A DNA stretch of 44,690 bases from JAVBSX01 sp031549565 (GCA_031549565.1 JAVBPO010000155.1:1-44690), one strand, 5' to 3'. Shown: positions 21,869 through 31,600, counted from the first letter of the stretch. A program made the numbers and translations. Notes: generated by a model from the letters alone, not told the origin.

Positions 21869-23596
21869 ATGCAACATCTCTGGGAAATCATCACGCTGGC
21901 GGTCGTTCAAGGGATCGGTGAGTTTCTGCCGATCAGCTCGTCGGGGCATTTGAATGTCGTAAACGATTGGGTGGTTCGGCTCGGTTCGCAACCGCTTCCC
22001 GAGCCGCTGCTGGTCAGTATCCTGCTCCATTTCGGGACGCTTTTTGCCATGCTGGTCGTGTTTCGCAAACGGATCGTCGCCCTGCTCAAAGAAGACGCCC
22101 GGGTGATTCCGCTGATCGTCGTCGCAAGTATCCCGGCGATTCTCGTCGGCTTTCCCATGGAAAAATATTGTGAAGAGTTGCTGAAATCCCCGCTGCTGTC
22201 CGGATTCTGTTTTCTCGGAACGGCAGGCCTGCTACTCTATTCGGGGCAAAAGCAAAAAACGGAAACCGGCGATGTACTCTACAAAAACATGTCGTACCGG
22301 TCCGCGCTGATCATCGGAATTTTCCAGGCGATCGCGATTTTGCCCGGCTTTTCGCGGAGTGGGTTCACGATCGTCGGCGGACTGCTCTGCAAACTTCGTC
22401 GGGACGAAGCGGCGACGTTTTCCTTTCTGCTCGCGATCCCGATCATCGGCGGCGTCGGACTGCTGAAAATCGCCAAGCTGGTTCGTCATTACGATCCGTC
22501 GCAAGCGCAAGGGCTCGTCGTGTTCTTGATCGGAATGGTCGTCAGTTTTCTCGTCGGCGTTGTCGCGCTCGTTTGGCTCTTGAAATGGTTGCAGCGCGGT
22601 AAACTCCATTACTTCGCGTTTTGGCTTCTGGTCATCGGGCCGATTACGATTATTCTGTGCCTCTTTTTTCCGGTGGAACGAAAAACCGCGACCGACGATC
22701 CGGCCGTGAACCCGGCGATCACGTCGTCGACTTTGTTCGGAACGCCCGTTTTCGGCCAGGAATCGGTTCGCGAACGCAACCGGGAAATCGTCGACCGTTG
22801 GAAAACGGAAAGGGACGGCAAAATCGTCGAGAAAGACGACGAAAATTCCGAACAACCGCACCCGCTGTTCATTCCGAATTCCGAGGAGGACGATTTTGAA
22901 GAGGACGAAATCGTCAACCAACTTCCGCCGGAAATCCCGCGACCGTTGATCGACTGTCCCGAGGAACGGCTCATTCCGCTCGATGAAAGCCAACAGATTT
23001 GGATTACCCGGGACCGTAAAAGCGTGGTGCTGATGGGGCGAATCTGCCTCCGGGAAGGGATGTTGGAACTGTTCGCCTGTCGCAGCGGTTCAAAGGAGCA
23101 CGAGTCGGTCGTCGCGGTCGAAGCGAAACCGTTTTTGATTCACGCGGCGCTTTTGGCGATCGGCGCCGAACCGGGTGAACCGGCGAAATTCTCGCCCGAC
23201 TTCGTTCCGGCAACCGGCCCGGAGATCGACGTCGACGTCCTTTGGACCGATGAAACCGGAACGACCGTTCGCCGCAAAGCACAGGAGCTTGTCGAAGAAA
23301 TCGACTACGACAATCGCGGCAAGGAAGGGTTCGTTCCGAAACAGATGTCGATTCCGTTCGTGTTCACGGGAAGCTTTTTCCAGGAATTCGAGGGGGAGAG
23401 CGGGCAGCGGATCCAGGTTTACATGGCCGACGCGACCGGAGAGCTTTTCGGCGTTTCGAATTTTCCCGCTTCGATTCTCGACGTTCCGATCCGCAGCAGC
23501 GACTCGAACGACGAACTCCTGTTCGCCCCGTACACGGAGCGTATCCCGGAACTCGACACGCCGGTTACGCTGATCTTGACACCAAAATTAAAATAA
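21869..23596 (+). CDS. uppP: UppP undecaprenyl-diphosphatase fused to a YdjY domain
   Basis: From the ATG at 21869 the protein has 575 residues, twice the usual UppP length. Residues 1-268 are a complete UppP/BacA: VVQGIGEFLPISSSGH (Glu18, Ser cluster) and LPGFSRSGFT (159-167, catalytic Arg), with about eight membrane segments. It recycles undecaprenyl diphosphate to the monophosphate carrier. A charged, Pro-rich linker (about 270-360) leads to a soluble YdjY domain (about 375-575; RICLREGMLELFACRSGSKE and FLIHAALLAIGAEPGEP). YdjY domains usually stand alone as secreted proteins in planctomycetes, so I infer that the domain faces the periplasm. No frameshift separates the two parts. The next gene, msrA, starts 19 nt later. 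Confidence 0.9.
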   Translation: MQHLWEIITLAVVQGIGEFLPISSSGHLNVVNDWVVRLGSQPLPEPLLVSILLHFGTLFAMLVVFRKRIVALLKEDARVIPLIVVASIPAILVGFPMEKYCEELLKSPLLSGFCFLGTAGLLLYSGQKQKTETGDVLYKNMSYRSALIIGIFQAIAILPGFSRSGFTIVGGLLCKLRRDEAATFSFLLAIPIIGGVGLLKIAKLVRHYDPSQAQGLVVFLIGMVVSFLVGVVALVWLLKWLQRGKLHYFAFWLLVIGPITIILCLFFPVERKTATDDPAVNPAITSSTLFGTPVFGQESVRERNREIVDRWKTERDGKIVEKDDENSEQPHPLFIPNSEEDDFEEDEIVNQLPPEIPRPLIDCPEERLIPLDESQQIWITRDRKSVVLMGRICLREGMLELFACRSGSKEHESVVAVEAKPFLIHAALLAIGAEPGEPAKFSPDFVPATGPEIDVDVLWTDETGTTVRRKAQELVEEIDYDNRGKEGFVPKQMSIPFVFTGSFFQEFEGESGQRIQVYMADATGELFGVSNFPASILDVPIRSSDSNDELLFAPYTERIPELDTPVTLILTPKLK

Positions 23597-23615
23597 CGAA
23601 CAAAGGCGAACTCCG

Positions 23616-24098
23616 ATGGAACTTGCGACTTTTGGCGGTGGTTGTTTTTGGGGCGTCGAGCATTTGTTTCGCCGGCAGCGCGGCGTGCTTGACGTCGTTT
23701 GCGGGTATATGGGGGGCTGCGTTCCGAACCCGTCTTACGAAGAAGTCTGCTCCGATCAGACCGGGCATGCGGAAGTGGTGCAAATCCGGTTCGATCCGGC
23801 GATCATTTCGTACGAAGAATTATTGAACCTCTTTTGGAGCGTCCACGATCCGACGACGCAAAACCGGCAGGGCGTCGACGTCGGAACGCAATATCGCTCG
23901 ATTATCTTCTTCCACTCGCCGCAGCAGGAGCAAACCGCCCGGGCCGTGATGCGACAGATCGACGCGGAGCATCGCTTTTCCTCGCCGATCCTCACGCATC
24001 TTCGTCCGGTTCAGCCGTTTTATCCGGCCGAGGAGTGTCACCAACGCTATTTCGAGAAGCATCCCGACAAAGTCGTTTGCCATACGATTCAGCGATAG
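23616..24098 (+). CDS. msrA: Peptide methionine sulfoxide reductase MsrA
   Basis: The 160 residues contain the MsrA signature FGGGCFWGVEHLF with the catalytic Cys of GCFWG, the motif GHAEVVQIRFDP, VGTQYRSIIF, and the C-terminal EECHQRYFEKHP. It reduces the S-form of methionine sulfoxide in proteins. No MsrB domain is fused, and no signal peptide is present, so it should be cytoplasmic. It follows uppP by 19 nt and is probably on the same transcript. Confidence 0.95.
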   Translation: MELATFGGGCFWGVEHLFRRQRGVLDVVCGYMGGCVPNPSYEEVCSDQTGHAEVVQIRFDPAIISYEELLNLFWSVHDPTTQNRQGVDVGTQYRSIIFFHSPQQEQTARAVMRQIDAEHRFSSPILTHLRPVQPFYPAEECHQRYFEKHPDKVVCHTIQR

Positions 24099-24102
24099 AT
24101 TT

Positions 24103-24140
24103 GCCCGGGGATTACGGCGGAGTACGCCTTCATCCCCGGC
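24103..24140. terminator. Strong two-part hairpin after msrA
   Basis: CCGGGGAT (24105-24112) pairs with ATCCCCGG (24132-24139), and inside it GGCG (24116-24119) pairs with CGCC (24125-24128). It sits between msrA and the convergent gene ending at 24154 and may end both transcripts. The sequence looks like a dispersed planctomycete palindrome. No long T-tract follows. Confidence 0.45.
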
Positions 24141-24153
24141 TCTTTAAATCGAT

Positions 24154-25263
24154 TTATTTCTTCAATTCTTCCGTCGCTTTGGCGAGGATTTCCTTGATGA
24201 GGCTCTCGATTTCCGGCGTGTTGCATTTGATCGTTGCCGATACGGTTTTCGAATCCTGTTGAATCGCGATCTTCGAGACCAGCGCGATCATTTTTTTGCC
24301 GTTTTCGTCGATCTCCGCATTGTACGTGCCGAAGAACTTCAACATGGCGACAAAACCGTCCGCGATTTCCTTGAGATTCTTCGCGTCTTCGTCGTTTTTC
24401 ATCGTCAGCGAAAGATTGCCCGAAGTCGTTTCGGAATCGTCCGCGACTTCGTATTTCAGGCTTTCGAGATTTTCAAGGATTTTGACGAGGTTTTCCGCGT
24501 TCGGATCCTTGTTTGTCTTCGATTTGATCTGCTTGAGAATGTTGTCGCGAGCCGTCTCGAAGAACGCCGGGGTAACCTCGACCATTTTGAACGCTCCGTC
24601 CGGACGCAGCGCCGTTTTCAGAAATTCGCCGGTTTGAGCGTATCCGAGCAGCTGTTCGACCCGGTTCTGCTTTTCACTGACCGCGATCACGTAATCCGAG
24701 CGGTCCGCCAGTGGGATGTAGCCGACGTACATTTGTTTGTCGTCCTGGGAAAACTTGTAGATCGTTCCCGTCGAATCCTGCTTCAGCTTTTTGTACATCC
24801 ACTCGGGAACGAATTTCAAGAAACTTTCCAGTTCGACCGGATTGAATTTCGTAAAAATCGAAACGGCGATTTCCGGTTTTTCGACCCCCGATTCGAGCCA
24901 GACGCTGATTTGGAACGCTTCGAATTCCTCGAGAATGACCTGGATCACGTCTTTGGAGGAGATGTCTTTTTTCCCGGACGCGTCCCGGACTTTGTCCAGC
25001 GCCATGTCGGCCAATTCCTTGGGGAAATTGTGTCCGCTCCGGGCCTTTTCGTATTCGGCGTCGATTTTTTTCGTGAACGCGTCGACGAACGGTTGCCACT
25101 CCGGTTGCGCAACGATGAATTGAACCAGTTTGCAGTCCAAGCCGCGAGACAGGTTTGAATACGCGTAAACGTCTGGGAGATCGGCCGCGGCCGCAAAGGG
25201 AGCCGCGAGAACCAATCCCAGAAAACCGAGTGTCCAGCCGAACAAATTAGTAAGTTGCTTCAT
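24154..25263 (-). CDS. Secreted hypothetical protein, 369 aa
   Basis: A signal peptide (LFGWTLGFLGLVLAAPFAAAA) precedes a mature protein of about 340 residues rich in Lys and Glu. It alternates helices and strands and has no catalytic motif that I recognise. The start is supported by AGGA seven bases before the ATG. It probably acts in the periplasm. The neighbouring blaR1-like gene is separated from it by a 381-bp repeat-rich gap, so they are not one operon. Confidence 0.75.
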   Translation of the reverse strand: MKQLTNLFGWTLGFLGLVLAAPFAAAADLPDVYAYSNLSRGLDCKLVQFIVAQPEWQPFVDAFTKKIDAEYEKARSGHNFPKELADMALDKVRDASGKKDISSKDVIQVILEEFEAFQISVWLESGVEKPEIAVSIFTKFNPVELESFLKFVPEWMYKKLKQDSTGTIYKFSQDDKQMYVGYIPLADRSDYVIAVSEKQNRVEQLLGYAQTGEFLKTALRPDGAFKMVEVTPAFFETARDNILKQIKSKTNKDPNAENLVKILENLESLKYEVADDSETTSGNLSLTMKNDEDAKNLKEIADGFVAMLKFFGTYNAEIDENGKKMIALVSKIAIQQDSKTVSATIKCNTPEIESLIKEILAKATEELKK

Positions 25264-25418
25264 TTCTCGATCCTTTTCAAAAAAATGGGACAGTGAAAAT
25301 GGGTCATGTGAGACGAAATGTCTCTGTCATGTCGTATTGACGAATCGAATTCGAGAAATGTTACAAGCGGGACAATTTTATGGAAGCGTTTGCCGTTTCC
25401 AGCGCTGAATGTCTATAA

Positions 25419-25584
25419 CCGCCGGTGTCAACCGGCGGAAAGCGACGACAAAACAACTCTCAGCCCCAACGGGGCGTAACAGGATCGTCGGAAAAGTCGC
25501 GCCCCGTTGGGGCTGAAGGATTGTGTGGGCGACTTTCCCCCGGCTTGCGCCCCGGGGGTTATTGACATTGCGTCCTTTCAGGAC
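25419..25584. repeat. Composite block of four hairpins
   Basis: Four inverted repeats lie in series: CCGCCGG-TGTCAA-CCGGCGG (25419-25438), a perfect 16-bp pair CAGCCCCAACGGGGCG (25461-25476) with CGCCCCGTTGGGGCTG (25500-25515), a CCCCCGG...CCGGGGG palindrome (about 25537-25558), and GTCCT-TTC-AGGAC (25572-25584). Together they fill most of the 381-bp gap 25264-25644. This looks like a mosaic of dispersed palindromes. No transposase is nearby. No gene is seen. Confidence 0.65.
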
Positions 25585-25644
25585 TTTGTTCTTTACGGAT
25601 TTAAGCCAAATCAATGCCCCCTTTTCGCATACGCTCCTCACTTT

Positions 25645-27993
25645 TTATTGGCTTGTCAATTCCAGATTGATTTCGTTTGCCCCTTCTTGTAATTGTCCCC
25701 TAAACTGCGGATCACCTGGGTTTTGGTACTTTTGGGGAAAGGTTAGGCGTCGCGGATCATTTACCAAGTCGATGGTTGCAGTAGCTCTATATCCACCGGG
25801 TTTAAGCCCCATTTCCGGAGTGATACTGTATTTTCCTTTTCCAATTGTGTTGACGGCAACACCACGCTTCCTGGATTCCGATATAAAACAAATCGTAACA
25901 TTTTCTTGTGGTTTGCCGTCCAGTGTCACGGTTCCCTCGACGGAAACGCCGAAATCGGTTTGCGCGGCCACATCCGGATTCCACGCGATCGCTTCCCCTC
26001 CGTTACAGGTTAGCGCCGCTTCCAGCATTTCGTTTTCCTCCATATTCGGAGCAAAACGGACCGTGCCGTCGCAAAACACGACGTTGATACCCTCGGACCC
26101 TTCGCCGCCGCCGAGGCCGTTTTTCACGGCGTTGATCCCTTTGACCGCGATCTTGATCGGCACGTCCCCCGTCGGGTCCATCCAGCAGACCGGCTCCGAC
26201 CGCTCCGCGAAAAGAATCGTGTTCGACGTCCCGTCCGTAATGCGGCCAAACGTGCTCCAGGAATTCGGCCCGGCAAAGACCGCGTCCACGGTAGCGGCAC
26301 TACGGCCTCTGTTCATTTCCATGGCGAAGTCGGGTGTTATACCCATGCCGCCACCTGGGTTTCCGCTCATACCCATGGGACTACCTGAACTGCTGGAACC
26401 ACCCGCCATACCAATACCACCGCCCATGTTAGTCAGCGTTGCTTCGGAGTGCAGGTTTCCGACGATCGCGATGTAGTTGGTTAAACCTTTTTGCGACTGT
26501 TCGTCGGTCAGGTACGGGCTGCGGAAGCTGTCGGGCATTTGGTGGTGAAACTGTTTGTTGTACTCGCTGTCCCACGGTTCGTCGCGCCGGATCTTTTCGT
26601 ACAAACCCGCGTGGTCCAAATACGGCAGCAGCGCGACGCGCCAACTGTGCATCGGTTTACCGGTCCCGTCCTCGGCGGTCGAGGAGCTCGGCAGAAATTT
26701 TGTGGCATCACTATAATTGTGGAACGCAAGGCCGAGCATCTTGAGATTTTGCTGATCAATCGCCTTCTTCCCCATCGGCGTCGTCGGGGACGGGGTGTAC
26801 GTTTCGAGGAATTTCGAAAGCGCTTCTTCCGACTCGAACGTCAACGGGAATTTTTTCGGCTCTTCTTTGGCCTGTGGAGCCTTGGGATTTTGAGCGTTCA
26901 CTTCCGCGGCGGGCCGGAACGTGAACGTCGCAAGGAGCAGCCCGAGCACGATCGCCGAACAAGCGGCGGTGATGCGAAACTTTTTTGACACCGTCGTCGT
27001 GATGTCATAACGATCTTTGAGCAACATGGTGATTCTCCTGGTCAGGGGTGCTTTTTTGAAAAAATAATGGACCGCAACGAGTCCGGACCTGTTGGCCCGT
27101 CCCATGCGTGCCCAATTCAGAAGCGAGCGAGCGTATTCGATCCGGTCGCCGCATTCCCGGCTCGCGGCGGCATCGGCGAGGAATTCACGATCCTGAGCGA
27201 CGTGGTATCGCAAGAGCCAATACAGCGGATTGATCGCCGCGAGAAGCGAAAGCCCTTGCAGCAGCCCGAGCAGCCGCAGATCGCCGTGATCGATGTGAGC
27301 CTGTTCGTGAGCAATCGCCAGTTGCAGGCTCCGGGGGTCTTTTTCCAACGCGTTTTCGGGAAGCAGGATGATCGGTCGAAAAAACCCGAGCGAAACCGGC
27401 GAAGAGATTTCGGACGATATTCTCACGTCGGTCGATGTCTCTTTCGAATTCCGTATCAACCTTCGGCTCGCGATCCAACCGACGGCAAGCCGTGCGGCCA
27501 TTACGACCGCGAGGAAAAGGTTCGCGGCAACGAAGAGCCGGTCTCCGCGTACGGTTGTTTGGGATTTGCTTTCCACTTGGGGGGCGACGAAAACAACGTC
27601 GGATGCTGTGGTGTCATTCGAGACATTTTCTGTCGGAATAAAATCTTTTTCCGGGGTGAATGAGCCGTAGGACGGTTGCGTGACGCCGTTTTCCGCTTCA
27701 GGCCCCCTCACCCTAACCCTTTCCCCCGGAGTACCGGGGGAGAGGGGACCGGATTTTTGGGGAGAGTTTATTGTCGTTGCGGTTTTCTTCGCAGGACCGA
27801 CGGTTTTTTGGAATCGATATTCACGCGGAACGGCCAGCACGACGGCGAGCAGGAGCATCGCGATTACCGTCGAACGGGCCAACGTCATTCGTGACGCCGG
27901 TTGCCGCAGAACGCAACGCAATAAAATCGCAACCGCAAGCAGGGCCGAACCGGCGAGCAGGTAGTCGAGATAAAAGTAGTAAAGCGTGTTCAT
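25645..27993 (-). CDS. BlaR1-like M56 peptidase fused to DUF1559 and transthyretin-like domains
   Basis: The 782-residue protein begins with membrane helices (about 8-28 and 40-56) and a BlaR1/MecR1-type M56 metallopeptidase: AIAHEQAHIDHGD with the zinc motif H229EQAH233 and the third ligand region QDREFLADAAA (Glu270). A further membrane helix (about 340-360) leads not to a beta-lactam sensor but to a DUF1559 domain (about 400-690; MLGLAFHNYSDATKFLPSSS, VVFCDGTVRFAP) and a transthyretin-like C-terminus (VEGTVTLDGKPQENV). BlaR1 proteins sense a signal outside and cut the repressor BlaI inside. Here the outside module differs, so the signal is unknown. The gene follows blaI by 15 nt. Residues 81-97 come from a dispersed palindromic repeat. 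Confidence 0.85.
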   Translation of the reverse strand: MNTLYYFYLDYLLAGSALLAVAILLRCVLRQPASRMTLARSTVIAMLLLAVVLAVPREYRFQKTVGPAKKTATTINSPQKSGPLSPGTPGERVRVRGPEAENGVTQPSYGSFTPEKDFIPTENVSNDTTASDVVFVAPQVESKSQTTVRGDRLFVAANLFLAVVMAARLAVGWIASRRLIRNSKETSTDVRISSEISSPVSLGFFRPIILLPENALEKDPRSLQLAIAHEQAHIDHGDLRLLGLLQGLSLLAAINPLYWLLRYHVAQDREFLADAAASRECGDRIEYARSLLNWARMGRANRSGLVAVHYFFKKAPLTRRITMLLKDRYDITTTVSKKFRITAACSAIVLGLLLATFTFRPAAEVNAQNPKAPQAKEEPKKFPLTFESEEALSKFLETYTPSPTTPMGKKAIDQQNLKMLGLAFHNYSDATKFLPSSSTAEDGTGKPMHSWRVALLPYLDHAGLYEKIRRDEPWDSEYNKQFHHQMPDSFRSPYLTDEQSQKGLTNYIAIVGNLHSEATLTNMGGGIGMAGGSSSSGSPMGMSGNPGGGMGITPDFAMEMNRGRSAATVDAVFAGPNSWSTFGRITDGTSNTILFAERSEPVCWMDPTGDVPIKIAVKGINAVKNGLGGGEGSEGINVVFCDGTVRFAPNMEENEMLEAALTCNGGEAIAWNPDVAAQTDFGVSVEGTVTLDGKPQENVTICFISESRKRGVAVNTIGKGKYSITPEMGLKPGGYRATATIDLVNDPRRLTFPQKYQNPGDPQFRGQLQEGANEINLELTSQ
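27703..27752. repeat. Palindromic repeat unit inside the blaR1-like gene
   Basis: About 50 bp match one unit of the repeats at 10551 and 13591: CCCCTCACCCTAACCC, then a CCCCCGG/CCGGGGG hairpin and GAGAGGGGACCGG. It lies within the reading frame and encodes residues 81-97 (SGPLSPGTPGERVRVRG) in the linker between a membrane helix and the peptidase. The length keeps the frame open. Confidence 0.75.
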
Positions 27994-28008
27994 GGTTCCA
28001 TTTCCCGG

Positions 28009-28446
28009 TTAAACGTGTTTGGGATTGTCGTTCGATTTTTCACGGCGGACTTGTTCGATCATTTGTTCCAGGCGGTCGAGTTCTTCGAAGCTGACTTCCT
28101 GCGGCTTGAGGATGTGCACGAGATATTCGTCCCGGGCGCCGTCGAAGACTTTGTCCAGAAATCGCCGCGAGAGGTTCGCCACGGTCCGCTTTTTCGGCTG
28201 CGCGGCGGAAAACAGGTGCGCTTTCTCTTCCGTTTTCTGCACGACATGTCCCTTTTTGCGCATCACTTGCAGCATCGTCAGCACGGTCGTGTACGCGAGG
28301 TCCTTTTCCGGATCCTCCCGGGCGTCCGATTCGCTCAGCTCTTTCCAGACTTCGCGAACGGTCGCGGAGCCTTTTTTCCAGAGTATTTTCAAGATCTCCA
28401 GCTCCCGATCGGTCGGAGTTTGGTTCAAATCGGTGATTTCAGGCAT
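28009..28446 (-). CDS. blaI: BlaI/MecI-family repressor
   Basis: The protein (145 residues from ATG 28446) is a BlaI/MecI/CopY winged-helix repressor: LNQTPTDRELEILKILWKKG, TVREVWKEL, and AYTTVLTMLQVMRKKGHVV for the recognition helix and wing, then a C-terminal dimerisation helix region. An earlier ATG at 28485 lies upstream of the predicted transcription start, and GGAG stands six bases before 28446, so 28446 is the start. It should bind the ACTA-N6-TAGT sites in its own promoter and be inactivated by the BlaR1-like peptidase encoded next. Confidence 0.92.
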   Translation of the reverse strand: MPEITDLNQTPTDRELEILKILWKKGSATVREVWKELSESDAREDPEKDLAYTTVLTMLQVMRKKGHVVQKTEEKAHLFSAAQPKKRTVANLSRRFLDKVFDGARDEYLVHILKPQEVSFEELDRLEQMIEQVRREKSNDNPKHV

Positions 28447-28483
28447 TTTTTTCTCCAAAGGAATGTGTTTATCGATTAAAGAC

Positions 28484-28516
28484 ATCGTACTAAATGCCTA
28501 GGACTATGTCAATAGT
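28484..28516 (-). promoter_or_regulatory. blaI promoter with two BlaI-type operator dyads
   Basis: On the minus strand TTGACA (28512-28507), a 17-bp spacer and TACGAT (28489-28484) form the promoter. ACTATGTCAATAGT (28503-28516) is a dyad ACTA-N6-TAGT that covers the -35, matching half-site and spacing of the staphylococcal BlaI/MecI operator. A second imperfect dyad, ACTA-N6-TAGG (28489-28502), is contiguous with it in the spacer. Binding here would shut off the operon. Confidence 0.7.
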
Positions 28517-28550
28517 TTTTTTCGCTTTTTTTGGCGAATCACAAGAAAAT

Positions 28551-28599
28551 GTAAACCGCCCTGCCAGGTTTTAGCTTGGAACCTGGCAAGGCGGTTACG
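28551..28599 (-). terminator. Terminator of the secretion/pilus operon
   Basis: A 20-bp stem with one mismatch (28551-28570 with 28580-28599) and a 9-nt loop lies 38 bp after the stop codon of the giant GspK-like gene. On the minus strand it is followed by a T-rich stretch (TTTACATTTTCTTG). It also separates that operon from the blaI promoter. Confidence 0.65.
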
Positions 28600-28636
28600 A
28601 ACCCCGCCGATTGCGGAAGACGCGCCGGCGGGAGCC

Positions 28637-31600
28637 TTACTCGATCGCTTTTTTCAAAATCACCGTTTTGTCGATGTTGAAATCTTCACCGCGGCGGAAG
28701 CCGACGGGGATCGTGCGGTCGATCAGGTAGAACGAACGGTGTCGGTACATCTCTTCGGTTCCGGAACCGTAACCGAGCTCTTTGCCGTATTTGTACCCGT
28801 CCGGATAAATCTGCCTGAGTTTGGCAATCGGGTTTTCCGTCGTCGCTTCGTTGGTGAAATCGACCTGCTCCGCTTCGAAGTAGCCGACCGTCACCCAAAC
28901 GGCGAACACATTGGACCGGGTCGTCGTCATGTTGCTCAGACGCTGGAGTCCTTCGAACTCTTCCGTGACGGTTCGCGCCGGGGCGATGTGCGGGCCGTTT
29001 CCGGTCCAGTTTTGCCCGAATTCGCCGCCGACCACGGGGGCCAGGAGCGGACGGAACGGTTGCTCATTCGAATTCGCATCCACTCCAAGGTAGTACCTCC
29101 TCAGAATCGTCGCATCGGCCGGGTCGGGAACTCCATACCCTTCCATCTGGGCCACGGGAGATTGGAACGCGACGGGGACTGTTGTCCCCGTTACGAAATT
29201 GCTCGACGCGAGCGACCGGAACGGATACGCGAAATCGAGCCGACGGTACGGTTCGGAATTATTAAACGAATTGGCCGAGTCGATGCGTCCGACCGTGTTG
29301 TCCACGATGTAGTCCGTTCCGTCAATCCCGTTTCTCTTCAGGCCGATGTAGTTCGGCGTACCGATCCGTCGCGACATGGAAAGAGCGTCATACAGCGTAT
29401 TCTGCTGAACGTTCGAGATCGCTCCCATGGTCCTGATGAGCGGGTTGCTCTGGTTGGTATGCGCCTGCGGGAGAATCCGATCCCCCGAAAGTGCCCGCCA
29501 AGCCGGTTCGGTGAGCGTGTTGATGTTGATCTTGCCCGGCTCTCGATAGGTCGGGATCGAATACGGCTCGTAGACGCCGGTGGGGGAAACCCACTCTTTC
29601 GTACCTTGGAATCGGGACGGAACCTGGATATGATCCAGAAACGCGCCGAGGTTCATCGAGAGATTTTGCGGAACGGCTCGGTTGTTGTGGGACACGTTCA
29701 GCGACGAATGGTAGAAATTCATCAGGTGTCCCAAACCGGGCAGCGTGTAGGAAGTGCTCGGAGCCGAGGAATCCTCCGGATCGACGAGCGGATAGCCGAA
29801 GCGACCGCCGCCGCCGAGCGAACCGACTTTCGTCCACGAGTCTTTCGTCGTGTAAACGGGCGGCTGGATGGTTGTGTTCACATCCACGTGATAAAGCCGA
29901 TTCGTCAACACGAGACCGTACGGATTGGGCATGCCCACGGGGGCTCCGAAGAGTCGGAGGTCTTCCCGCTCGCGGTCGACGAATTCGAGCCCGAACCGCC
30001 CCGGCGCACTGGCCGGAACCGACATCACTTCGTACGGGTTCGGATAAGGCGCGTTGTTCCACGCCAGGTTGATGAACGGACGGTAATCCCAGTTGGAGAA
30101 ATTCGAATACGACGAACCGTCGCTCGAATGATCCACGAAAGCGTTCACCACGATCGGGGCGCCGAGCAGGACGTTACCGAAGTAATCCCCACCGGTTTCG
30201 CCCGAATTCGTCAGGACGATACGACCGAGATGATCGCCGTCGGCCGAGCGACCGCCGCGGAACACGTTCGGCGGAATCGCCCGCGAAAGCGGCGGCGGGT
30301 TCTCATTCACGGTGCTTAAGGCTCCCAAAACATATTGCGACAGACCGGTATCCGGATGCGGCTTGGCCGTTCCGTCGGCGGCAAACGCCCGGACGCCGCT
30401 CGCCTGGTTCGTGAAACGGGTTTCATGGAGGAATTCGCCGTTGACGAACGGAGCCGTATTGTTCACCGTGCTGTTGTCCGAGTAATACATCCAGTTCAGC
30501 CGCCCGAGCGAATGTTGCGGACGGTGCGGGAAATTCAACTTCTTGATCTCGGCCGCATCGAACTTCTTGTGGTAATTCGCACTATCCGATTCGCCGAACA
30601 TAAACGAATTGAGCAGCGGCGAATTGTTGATTTCATAAGTCCCCGCCTTATCCTTGGTCGCGTCGGAGCCGATCAACAGGCTCGGATCGAGCACTCGGGA
30701 ATCGCGAACCGGGTCGGGATCCTGGAAGATCCAACCGGGATCAATGACGCGGGTCCACGGATTCGGATGCGATGTGTTACGCAAATCCACGGGCAGACCG
30801 GTCCGGCCCCATTGCCGCGAGGACAAGCGGACACGCAGATCCCATTTGTTCGGGCCCATCTTTTCCGGCGAAGCGAGGACTTCGACCCCTTGAGCGGAGT
30901 CTTGATCTTTCTGGTCGCCCCCCTTCGAGCTGAGTGCGGACGAAATCTGGTCGTTCGGGATCGTCGCATTAACGTCCTCCTCGCCGGTGAAGACGGTCAG
31001 GTCGATCATGCTCCAATCCACCGTGATATACGGATTGAGGATCGGATCGTACGGAAATTTCGGGTTCGCCAGACGCTGGAGCATCACGGACCGAACCATC
31101 GGAACCGTCCCCGTACCGAAAAGCTGATCTTCCGTGATCGGGCCGGACGCTTTGTGACTCGCGCCGCCGGGATTAGTGGGATCCTCGAACGGTTTATCGG
31201 GATAATAGGTCGGATCAACTTCGGGATTCTCCTTGTAGAGATTCCACATGAAGCCATTTTGAATTGCTCCTGCATTGTCGGCGATACGGTAGTACTTATT
31301 GTTACCGCTATAACGGTTATCGTTGAATGCGGCGTTGTCCTCCGCTTTGTTCGGAAACTTCGGCTCCGGGTAAAAGGAGTCGTATACCGTATCGAAATCG
31401 TAAGCCGTTCCCCCCGAATTTCTGTTCGGAGCCGGCGCGGAAATGTTGATTCCGATACCGACCTCGCAAACGTCATTCATGCCGTTGTTCAAATCAGGAA
31501 CGTTGGGATTATGGTTATAGACCGTTCCGACACCGAGATTGGCGGTATAAACCGGATTCGTCCAATTGTGCGGCGGCATGGCGGCGGCGACGATCACTTT

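Noticed and set aside
28485..28485. ATG at 28485 as blaI start
   Set aside because: It lies within the -10 region and upstream of the predicted transcription start near 28477. The ATG at 28446 has GGAG at proper spacing.
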